From positions 62,001 to 126,000 of the forward strand of contig NZ_CP059187.1 of the NCBI RefSeq assembly GCF_014251375.1: a DNA stretch of 64,000 bases, given 5' to 3'. The notes under the pieces are model-generated. The model worked only from the letters and a program-made list of their open reading frames with translations. It was not told the origin of the DNA and did not search any database. Positions 1 to 7,207 of this stretch are shown here, in pieces. How positions within the stretch are numbered: position 1 is the stretch's first letter; each line of letters opens with the position of its first letter. Origin of the DNA: Blattabacterium cuenoti. Its GTDB lineage: Bacteria; Bacteroidota; Bacteroidia; Flavobacteriales; Blattabacteriaceae. The position numbers and the translations under genes were made by a program.

Positions 1-1
1 T

Positions 2-487
2 AAAAATACTGTCATAATTTGCACTTCAAATACGGGAACACAACAATTAAAAGAATTTGGGCCAGGAATTGGTTTTGAGACTCAATCAAGAAAATCAAAT
101 AATTATATTAAAAACGTTTTAGAACATGCTTTGAAACGAACCTTCTCTCCAGAGTTTTTAAATAGAATAGATGACATAATTATTTTTAATTCTCTAAACA
201 AAGAAAATATTTCTAAAATTACTCATATAGAATTAGAAAAAGTAAAACTTCACATATCTAATTTAGGCTACAAAATAATCTTACATCCTGAAGTAAAAAA
301 TTTTATTAAGAAAAAAGGATTTGATAAAGAATATGGGGTTCGTCCTTTGAAGAGAATCATAGAAAGATTTATAAAAAATCCTATATCAGAATATATTATT
401 AGTGAAACTTTAAAAAAAGGAGATGAGATTACATTGAAAATGAATGATAAAAAAAATGATATTCAAGTTGTTATTAATAATTCATAA
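2..487 (+). CDS. clpC: ATP-dependent Clp protease ATPase subunit ClpC, C-terminal part
   Basis: This is the 3' end of a Hsp100/Clp ATPase that unfolds proteins for a protease or disaggregates them in the cytoplasm. The reading frame is open from base 2, so the gene starts before the window. Visible are the end of the second AAA+ domain (NTVIICTSNTG resembles the sensor-1 region; FSPEFLNRIDD is the arginine-finger segment of Clp ATPases) and the C-terminal D2-small domain with GVRPLKRIIERFI. ClpC is preferred over ClpB because the spacing and the short tail fit ClpC, but the N-terminal part that would decide is missing. The TTG at 131 is internal, not a start. Confidence 0.85.
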   Translation, partial: KNTVIICTSNTGTQQLKEFGPGIGFETQSRKSNNYIKNVLEHALKRTFSPEFLNRIDDIIIFNSLNKENISKITHIELEKVKLHISNLGYKIILHPEVKNFIKKKGFDKEYGVRPLKRIIERFIKNPISEYIISETLKKGDEITLKMNDKKNDIQVVINNS

Positions 488-507
488 TTGAATTAATATT
501 AATATTA

Positions 508-1194
508 ATGTCAGTAAACAATGTTAAAGTGAAAAAAAAAGTAGAAATCATTGTGAAAACTTTAGATTTTCTTTATCCTAATCCTGTCAGTTCTTTATAT
601 TACAGAAATGAATTTACCTTACTTTTAGCTATTTTACTGACTACTAGAAGTAAAGAAAAAGAAGTCAATAAAATAACGAAACATTTGTTTCAAAAGATGA
701 CGACTCCTAAGGAAGTGATTCAACATTCTATTAACGATATTAAAAATACAATAAGACATATTGGTCTTTATAATAAGAAATCTAAAAACATTTATGATTT
801 ATCTCTTTTTCTAATAAAAAAATATCATGGAATTGTCCCAAAAAACATTTTTGAATTAGAATCTTTACCTGGAGTAGGTCATAAAACGGCTTCTGTATTT
901 TTGTCTTATGTCTCAAAACAACCTGTATTTCCTATAGATACTCATATTTATAGAATGATGATTCGTTGGGGATTAAGCATTGGAAAAAATATAAGACAAA
1001 CGGAAAAAGATGCTAAAAGAGTGTTTAAAAAAATGAATTGGAAAAAACTCCATCTGCAAATTATTCTTTATGGAAAAGAATATTCTCCTTCCAGAAAATG
1101 GAACCCCAAAAAAGATATAATATATCAAAAATTACAAAAAAAAACTAAAAAGGAAGATCATCAAAATCATCAGATGACAAAGTTGGAGAGATAG
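508..1194 (+). CDS. nth: Endonuclease III-like DNA glycosylase (no Fe-S cysteines)
   Basis: This is a base-excision repair glycosylase/AP-lyase of the HhH-GPD family, expected to remove oxidised pyrimidines. The helix-hairpin-helix LPGVGHKTA carries the catalytic Lys126, and FPIDTHIYR carries Asp144, the partner acid. The four cysteines that hold the [4Fe-4S] cluster in E. coli Nth are missing, and the 228-residue protein contains no cysteine at all; the matching region reads EYSPSRKWNP. The last 16 or so codons run antisense over the conserved tail of the convergent DUF3127 gene, so the C-terminal tail is probably an accidental extension. The ATG start lies 20 bases after clpC. Confidence 0.88.
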   Translation: MSVNNVKVKKKVEIIVKTLDFLYPNPVSSLYYRNEFTLLLAILLTTRSKEKEVNKITKHLFQKMTTPKEVIQHSINDIKNTIRHIGLYNKKSKNIYDLSLFLIKKYHGIVPKNIFELESLPGVGHKTASVFLSYVSKQPVFPIDTHIYRMMIRWGLSIGKNIRQTEKDAKRVFKKMNWKKLHLQIILYGKEYSPSRKWNPKKDIIYQKLQKKTKKEDHQNHQMTKLER

Positions 1195-1507
1195 AAGAAG
1201 ATATTTTTTTTGAATTTTTTCCTGATTGTTGATATCCCTCCTCTTCTATTTTCCATCCTTGTATGGAATTAAAATACTTGAGAATTCCTTCTGGATTTGT
1301 CCATTCTCTTCCTCTAATATTTATAAAAACTTTTATTTTGTCTTCTTCTCTTATAGATTCCAAGAGATCAACTTTATCTTGAATGAATTCTATTAATATG
1401 TTTTGAGGATATGGTTCTTCTGTAGTAAGTACTATTTCTCTTTTTCTAAAACCACTACCAAATTTTTGAATATCAAATAATTTTTTGACTTTTCCTATTA
1501 TTTCCAT
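1145..1507 (-). CDS. DUF3127 family protein, SSB-like
   Basis: A 120-residue protein of the Bacteroidota DUF3127 family. The N-terminal ~90 residues look like an OB-fold beta domain (EIIGKVKKLFDIQKFGSGFRK). After a Ser-rich linker the protein ends in SSDDFDDLPF, which resembles the acidic DDIPF tail used by single-stranded DNA-binding proteins to recruit partners. This suggests an SSB-type role, but DNA binding is inferred, not shown. It lies 4 bases downstream of the band-7 gene on the same strand, and its 3' end overlaps nth by 50 bases tail to tail. Confidence 0.75.
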   Translation of the reverse strand: MEIIGKVKKLFDIQKFGSGFRKREIVLTTEEPYPQNILIEFIQDKVDLLESIREEDKIKVFINIRGREWTNPEGILKYFNSIQGWKIEEEGYQQSGKNSKKISSSISPTLSSDDFDDLPF

Positions 1508-1511
1508 GGAA

Positions 1512-2459
1512 TTATTTAATTTTATTTTTTTGATTATTCGTATCTTTATTTTTTATGGATTCTCCAATTTTACTGGATATATTAAATGATGTAATCATAT
1601 TATTTAACATTTCACTAGCAGATCCTGGAGAATTAGGCAATAAAATTAAATTAGTATTAGTATTTTCTCCCATAGACTGAAGAGTATCATAATGTTGAGT
1701 CACTACAATTAAGGCGGAAGCTTCTTGAGAATTGATTCCAGCATTATTTAATACTTCTACAGATTCCAAAATACCTTTTGCTATTTCTCTTCTTTGATCT
1801 GCAGTTCCTTTTCCTTGTAATTTTTTACTTTCAGCTTCAGCTTTAGCTTTAGATACAATTTTAATCCTTTCAGCTTCAGCTTTATATTCCGCAGCTACTT
1901 TTTCTCTTTCCGCTGTATTAATACGATTCATAGCTTGTTTTACTTGTTCATCAGGATCAAGATCTGTCACTAATGCTTTAATAATAGAATACCCATAATT
2001 CAACATGGATCCTTCTAATTCTCTTTTTACAACAAGAGCTATATGATCTTTTCTTTCAAAAACATCATCTAAACGCATTTTTGGAACTTCTGCTCTTACA
2101 ACATCAAATATATAAGCAGTTATTTGGGAATTGGAATTATCCAATTTATAAAATGCTTCATAGACCTTATCTTTAATCACTTGAAATTGTACAGAAATTT
2201 TTACCTTAACAAAAACATTATCCTTTGTTTTTGTATCTACCAAAATATCTAATTGTTGAATTTTTAACGTCAACTTTCCAACTATATTGTCAATAATAGG
2301 AATTTTAAAATGTAGTCCTGCTTGACAAATACTATAAAATTTTCCTAGTCTTTCAATAATAGCAGCTGTTTGTTGATTGATTATAAAAATAAAACTAGAA
2401 AAAAAAGATAGTATTAAAAGAACCAATAATCCATAAAACAAAAAACTAAAAATACTCAT
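1512..2459 (-). CDS. SPFH/band-7 (stomatin/QmcA-like) membrane protein
   Basis: A membrane-anchored scaffold protein of the stomatin/prohibitin superfamily. Residues ~5-27 form one N-terminal membrane helix. They are followed by the band-7 domain (QQTAAIIERLGKFY, then AGLHFKIPIIDNI) and a long Ala/Glu/Lys-rich coiled coil (AEREKVAAEYKAEAERIK) typical of oligomerising SPFH proteins. The length of 315 residues matches QmcA/YbbK relatives. No NfeD partner is adjacent. The cellular role of these proteins in bacteria is poorly defined; membrane quality control or microdomain organisation is the usual suggestion. Confidence 0.85.
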   Translation of the reverse strand: MSIFSFLFYGLLVLLILSFFSSFIFIINQQTAAIIERLGKFYSICQAGLHFKIPIIDNIVGKLTLKIQQLDILVDTKTKDNVFVKVKISVQFQVIKDKVYEAFYKLDNSNSQITAYIFDVVRAEVPKMRLDDVFERKDHIALVVKRELEGSMLNYGYSIIKALVTDLDPDEQVKQAMNRINTAEREKVAAEYKAEAERIKIVSKAKAEAESKKLQGKGTADQRREIAKGILESVEVLNNAGINSQEASALIVVTQHYDTLQSMGENTNTNLILLPNSPGSASEMLNNMITSFNISSKIGESIKNKDTNNQKNKIK

Positions 2460-2535
2460 ATTAATAATTTTATCTTCATTTTTATAACATTATATTTTTT
2501 TTTACATATACATAATACATAATTAATATATATAT

Positions 2536-2877
2536 CTACATATTCAATTCCAAACGAGCTTCCTCACTCATAAAATCTCTACTCCAAGGAGGATCAAATG
2601 TTAAAATAACGTTTACATTTGAAATTTCTTTTATAGATTTAACTTTTTCTTTTACTTCTAAAGGTAAACTTTCAGCAACTGGACAATTTGGAGTTGTAAG
2701 AGTCATGATTATTTTTACTTTTTTTTTACGAGAAATCTGTATATCATAAATTAAACCCAGTTCATAAATATCCACTGGGATTTCTGGGTCATAGATACTT
2801 TTCAAGATAGAGATAATTCGATTCTCTAAATCTAAAAAAGAGTAAGAAACTTCATTTATAGAATTCTTTTTTGACAC
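2536..2877 (-). CDS. sufT: MIP18/DUF59 family Fe-S assembly protein, SufT-like
   Basis: A 113-residue DUF59 protein of the kind that assists maturation of Fe-S proteins with the SUF system. The diagnostic pieces are DPEIPVDIYELGLIYDI, TLTTPNCPVAESLP with the conserved Cys, and the closing DPPWSRDFMSEEARLELNM. The only plausible start is GTG at 2877, which overlaps the upstream M16 gene by 22 bases and implies translational coupling. PaaD-like phenylacetate function is unlikely, since no paa genes are present. It probably serves the many Fe-S enzymes seen here, such as ActB, IlvD and MutY. Confidence 0.8.
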   Translation of the reverse strand: MSKKNSINEVSYSFLDLENRIISILKSIYDPEIPVDIYELGLIYDIQISRKKKVKIIMTLTTPNCPVAESLPLEVKEKVKSIKEISNVNVILTFDPPWSRDFMSEEARLELNM

Positions 2878-4355
2878 TCTTTGACTTTAATTTTGTTTCC
2901 AAATTTATCAAAAAAACGAATAGGATATCCTAATTTTTTTAGGATAGGATATATTTCACTAACTTTTCCAATCACTAAAATTCTTCTATTTTTTAGAGAA
3001 AAGAATTTTTTACTAGCCTGATAAATATTGGAAATAGTTACGGATTTTATATTATTCAAATAATTTTTGTAAAAATTACTTGGAAGATTATTTTTAAACT
3101 CACTAATAAAAAGATCACTAATTCTGTTTGGATCTTCTAAATCAAGAAGAAACTGACCACATATTTCTTCTTTTTTAATTTTCAATTCTTCCAAAGAAAC
3201 TTTCTTTTTAGTTATCCTTACAATTTCTTGTAAAATATCTTTAATTACTTTATCTGTGACTTCATTTCTTACTTGAGTATAAATAGAAAAGTCACCTATA
3301 TTTTTATCTGATTTCAAAACTGAATAAATTCCATATGTATAGGCATTCTTCTCTCTAATATTTAAAAACAAGCGACTTTGAGGTCCCCCTCCCAAAATTC
3401 CATTTGCTAAAATGGAAGGGAAAAACATAGTATCCCCTTTCTTAAAATTGATCGGTCCTCCAAAACAAATTGTGGATTGAGTAAGAGAGGGAAGATCGAC
3501 TACATCTATTTCTAAAGATGAAATTCTACTTTTTAGATTTATTGATTTATATTTTCTAGAATCAATTTTTTTTCTTTTCCATTTAGAAAAATAACGATTA
3601 CATAATTTTTTTGCCTCCTGAAAAGAAATATCCCCTATAAAAGATAAATAGGAAATATTTGGAATGTAATATTTTACATATAATTTTTTTAAGTCATTCA
3701 GAGTAATATTTTTTATGGTTTCATACGTTTCATATTCTCCATAAGGATGATTTTTTCCAAAAAAAAGAACATTTCTAACTCTTTGTAAAATAGAATCTGG
3801 ATCCTTTTCTGAGAGATTAATATCTATAATTCTTTGCTTCACTATTTTTTCTAATTCTTTAGAATTCTCAAATTTACTATTCATTATAATGTCGCTCATA
3901 ATAGCTATAGATTTATCTAGATTTTTTTTTAAAGTAGAAACAGATACTCCTGAAAAGGAAGTATACAAAGTGCTACCCATGTAATCTATAGATTCATCCA
4001 ATTCTTCTTTAGATAAATTTTTTGTTCCAGAACGAAGCATTTTCCCAAAAATCTTTTTTATTCCCGCTTTATTTTTTTCCAAAAAAGGTGGATGATCCAA
4101 TTCTAAACCAATTCTAACTAAAGGAAGCTTATGATTTTCAACAATTAAAACTTTCAACCCATTTTTCATCTGAAAAAATTTTGGTCTTTTAATATTAATA
4201 ATTGTCTTTCTTTTTAAAGATTTAGGAGGAATACTCCGATCAACTGTTTGATTTTTAGAAAACATACTACTACAAAAAATATTTATAACAATAAAAAAAA
4301 TAAGAATAATAATATTCTTTTTCTTCAAATTCTTCAAAAAAAAAAAATTTAACAT
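2856..4355 (-). CDS. M16 family peptidase-like protein, non-catalytic subunit
   Basis: A 499-residue pitrilysin/MPP-like protein with a hydrophobic N-terminus (residues ~10-32, signal peptide or anchor). The zinc motif HxxEH is absent: the matching position reads IKKIFGKMLRSGT. The C-terminal half keeps the glycine-rich and Arg/Tyr elements (GGGPQSRLFLNIREKNAYTYG) that help bind substrate. This is the arrangement of the non-catalytic half of heterodimeric M16 peptidases. Its ATG overlaps the stop of the catalytic partner (4349-5671) by 7 bases, which supports a two-subunit enzyme, probably in the periplasm. Confidence 0.85.
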   Translation of the reverse strand: MLNFFFLKNLKKKNIIILIFFIVINIFCSSMFSKNQTVDRSIPPKSLKRKTIINIKRPKFFQMKNGLKVLIVENHKLPLVRIGLELDHPPFLEKNKAGIKKIFGKMLRSGTKNLSKEELDESIDYMGSTLYTSFSGVSVSTLKKNLDKSIAIMSDIIMNSKFENSKELEKIVKQRIIDINLSEKDPDSILQRVRNVLFFGKNHPYGEYETYETIKNITLNDLKKLYVKYYIPNISYLSFIGDISFQEAKKLCNRYFSKWKRKKIDSRKYKSINLKSRISSLEIDVVDLPSLTQSTICFGGPINFKKGDTMFFPSILANGILGGGPQSRLFLNIREKNAYTYGIYSVLKSDKNIGDFSIYTQVRNEVTDKVIKDILQEIVRITKKKVSLEELKIKKEEICGQFLLDLEDPNRISDLFISEFKNNLPSNFYKNYLNNIKSVTISNIYQASKKFFSLKNRRILVIGKVSEIYPILKKLGYPIRFFDKFGNKIKVKECQKRIL

Positions 4356-5671
4356 GGAACATTATATAAACGAACTCTACAATTTTTATTCAAATATTTA
4401 TTAGCAACTCTTTTAATATCTTCTACAGATATTTTACGATATTTTTCAATATCTGTGTTGATTAAATCTGTATTTTTATAGTACAAAGAATAATGTGCTA
4501 AACTATCTGCTATTCCACTCATAGAATAATTCTCAGAAAGAAATTTTTTTTCAAAAAAATTTTTTTGTTTTTCAAGTTCATACTGAGTAATTCCTTTTTC
4601 TTTTAAAGTTTCAATTTCTTCATCCATAACATTTGTTAATTGATCTAAAGTAATTCCAGGATTTATGAGCCCATATATAATAAAAGTTCCATAATCTTCC
4701 ATAGAATCTAAAAAAGATCCTGCGTAAGAAGCCATTTGTTTTTTATTCACTACATTTTTCATTATACGAGAACTTTCACCTGAAGAAAGAATATGATCTA
4801 TAATCTTCAACACATAAGAATCTTGATCTATTATTTTTGGAACTCTATATGAGAAGAAAACTCCTGGCACTTTAGTATTTTTATCCATATATGTAGAAAA
4901 TATTTCTTGATCTATGGGAGCCTCCTCTATTTTTTTTAATAAATTTATTTTTCCTTTTGGAATAGAAGAAAAATATTTATTTATCAAATTTCTCGCTTCA
5001 TTCATATCAAAATCACCTGCAATTACTAAAATTGCGTTATTTGGAACATAATAAGTTTCATAAAATTTTTTATAATCTTCTTCTGTTGTGGTATCTAAAT
5101 CTTTATCGAATCCAATAATTGGATATTTATAAGGATGCTTTTTAAATAATAGAGAAGGAATAATTTCTGAAACTGCTTTTGAAAATGGTTGATTTTCTAT
5201 TCGCATTTTTTTTTCTTCTTTGACTACTTTTCTTTGAACATCAATACTTTCCTTATCAATTTTGGCATGAAACATTCTTTCAGACTCCAACCATAATGCT
5301 AAAGGAAGACGATCTGATGGTAAAATTTCGTAATAACAAGTTTCATCATGATTAGTATAAGCATTATTTTTACCTCCATTAGAAGCGATGTACTTAAAAA
5401 ATTCTCCTCTTTTAACATTTTTAGATCCTTCAAACATAAGGTGTTCAAAAAAATGAGCAAATCCAGATTTTCCAGGTGATTCATTTTTAGTTCCTACATG
5501 ATATACAACAGAGATAAAAACTAAAGGATTCGTGTTTTCTTGATGTAAAATAACATGGAGTCCATTTGATAGTGTCTCTTCAAAAAATCTAACTTTAGTA
5601 CTTGCTTTTAAGGAATTAGAATTCAACATTATTATTGTTATGATTGTTATTAAAAAAAAAATTCTATTCAT
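4349..5671 (-). CDS. M16 family zinc metallopeptidase, catalytic subunit
   Basis: A pitrilysin-type zinc peptidase with the inverted motif HFFEH at residues 73-77 and the distal ligand Glu at ~153 in VVKEEKKMR, matching the HxxEH-x76-E spacing. I chose the ATG at 5671 because it begins a clean signal peptide (MNRIFFLITIITIIMLNSNS). The frame is open further upstream to 5758, but that adds a second hydrophobic stretch of low complexity. It is the first gene of the leftward set M16-M16-sufT and is divergent from actA. It probably degrades peptides in the periplasm together with the next gene. Confidence 0.88.
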   Translation of the reverse strand: MNRIFFLITIITIIMLNSNSLKASTKVRFFEETLSNGLHVILHQENTNPLVFISVVYHVGTKNESPGKSGFAHFFEHLMFEGSKNVKRGEFFKYIASNGGKNNAYTNHDETCYYEILPSDRLPLALWLESERMFHAKIDKESIDVQRKVVKEEKKMRIENQPFSKAVSEIIPSLLFKKHPYKYPIIGFDKDLDTTTEEDYKKFYETYYVPNNAILVIAGDFDMNEARNLINKYFSSIPKGKINLLKKIEEAPIDQEIFSTYMDKNTKVPGVFFSYRVPKIIDQDSYVLKIIDHILSSGESSRIMKNVVNKKQMASYAGSFLDSMEDYGTFIIYGLINPGITLDQLTNVMDEEIETLKEKGITQYELEKQKNFFEKKFLSENYSMSGIADSLAHYSLYYKNTDLINTDIEKYRKISVEDIKRVANKYLNKNCRVRLYNVPC

Positions 5672-5783
5672 GACTGAAAAAAAAATAAATGAATAAAAAC
5701 AACAAAAAGAGTTAAAGATAAAGATTAGGAAAAGAAATTTACGAATTTTTTTATCCAAAAAATATGATTTTTTTCTTTTCCTT

Positions 5784-5791
5784 TATTTTTG
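5784..5791 (+). promoter_or_regulatory. Possible Bacteroidota -7 promoter element before actA
   Basis: TATTTTTG fits the Bacteroidota sigma-A -7 consensus TAnnTTTG and ends 33 bases before the actA ATG. No clear TTTG -33 box lies at the expected distance, so this is a weak call in A+T-rich DNA. Confidence 0.3.
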
Positions 5792-5824
5792 TTTCATAAA
5801 AAAAATTACGAATTGATTCTTAAT

Positions 5825-7165
5825 ATGAGAAATTTTGTATTCATTCTTTTATATTTTTTGTTTTCAATTTTCAAAATTGAATCAAAAGATATAGAGGGAA
5901 ATGCTGAAAGAGGATCGGAACTTTTCAAAAAAAATTGCACAGCTTGCCATTCCATAGATTTAGAAAAAAAAATGATAGGACCAGCTTTATCTGGTGTAAC
6001 AGAAAAAAGAAGTAGAGAATGGCTTCATAAATGGATTGTTAACAACAAATTACTAAGAAAAAGCGGAGATAAAGAGGCAATAGATCTTTACAAAGAATAT
6101 GGAAATATAGAAATGAATTCTTTTTCTCAATTATCTGAACAACAAATAGATGATATCTTATATTTTATTAAAAATCCAATAGGAGATACAAAAAAAAAAG
6201 AAAATTTAAAAATTATAGATAATGGAATAAACAATAATGAAAATGAAATAATAGAAACTCAATTTCTAATTAAAATAATTGTTTTTGGATTTAGTCTTTT
6301 ATCCATTATCCTTCTTTGGATTCTATATAGAATTAAAATATTGACAAAATTATTAAATGAGAATGATACCATTTTTAAACAACAAGAAAAAAAGAGAAAA
6401 AATTTTTTAAAAATTAGTATCCTTTTTTTATCTAATTTCTTAGACAGTTTTTTTTTAAAAAAAAAGAGAGTTGTCTATTTCTTTTGTTGTTTCTTTGGAT
6501 TCTTATTCCTATTGATTGGATATGAAATATGGGTTTTTTTAATAGGAATAGATGTCAATAAAGGATACAAGCCGAAACAACCCATCTACTTTTCTCATAA
6601 AATTCATTCCGGAATTAATGGAATAGATTGTCAATATTGTCATTCTACTGCTAAATATAGCAAAGTTTCTGGGATTCCTTCAGTAAATGTTTGTATGAAT
6701 TGTCATATCACTATTAATGAATATAAAGGAGATTATATTGAAAAAGGAAAAAACAGAGAAGAATACAATGAAGAAATACAAAAAGTATATCATTCAGTAG
6801 GTTGGGATCCAGAAAAAAGAGAATACTCCGGAAAAACACGCCCTATTCAATGGATCCGAATACACAATATGCCAGATTTTGTTCATTTTGATCATTCTCA
6901 ACATGTAATCACTGGAAAAGAAATGATAAAAAAATCAAAAAAAGTAGATTTAGTTTGCAATGCTTGTCATGGGGAAGTTCAAAATATGGATCAAGTAGAA
7001 ATGTCCAATGATTTTACTATGGGATGGTGTCTCTCTTGTCATAGAAAAACAGAAATAGATACTAAAAACAAATATTATATTGAACATTTTCCAAATGTTC
7101 AACAAGAAAAAAATAAAACTGTAGATATGATTGGAGGAACGGAATGCGCAAAATGCCACTACTGA
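5825..7165 (+). CDS. actA: Alternative complex III multiheme cytochrome c subunit ActA
   Basis: The electron-carrying subunit of alternative complex III, which passes electrons from quinol to cytochrome c or an oxidase on the periplasmic face. Six CxxCH heme sites are visible: CTACH in an N-terminal mono-heme domain, then CQYCH, CMNCH, CNACH, CLSCH and CAKCH. Two membrane helices (~150-168 and ~217-240) lie between the first heme domain and the rest. The ATG at 5825 starts a normal signal peptide (MRNFVFILLYFLFSIF); the upstream in-frame TTG at 5789 is not needed. The combined one-plus-five heme layout fits flavobacterial ActA as I know it. It is the first gene of actABCDEF. Confidence 0.92.
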   Translation: MRNFVFILLYFLFSIFKIESKDIEGNAERGSELFKKNCTACHSIDLEKKMIGPALSGVTEKRSREWLHKWIVNNKLLRKSGDKEAIDLYKEYGNIEMNSFSQLSEQQIDDILYFIKNPIGDTKKKENLKIIDNGINNNENEIIETQFLIKIIVFGFSLLSIILLWILYRIKILTKLLNENDTIFKQQEKKRKNFLKISILFLSNFLDSFFLKKKRVVYFFCCFFGFLFLLIGYEIWVFLIGIDVNKGYKPKQPIYFSHKIHSGINGIDCQYCHSTAKYSKVSGIPSVNVCMNCHITINEYKGDYIEKGKNREEYNEEIQKVYHSVGWDPEKREYSGKTRPIQWIRIHNMPDFVHFDHSQHVITGKEMIKKSKKVDLVCNACHGEVQNMDQVEMSNDFTMGWCLSCHRKTEIDTKNKYYIEHFPNVQQEKNKTVDMIGGTECAKCHY

Positions 7166-7207
7166 TTATTTTATATATCTCCTTTTTTTTTAAAAAATTT
7201 TAGATTC

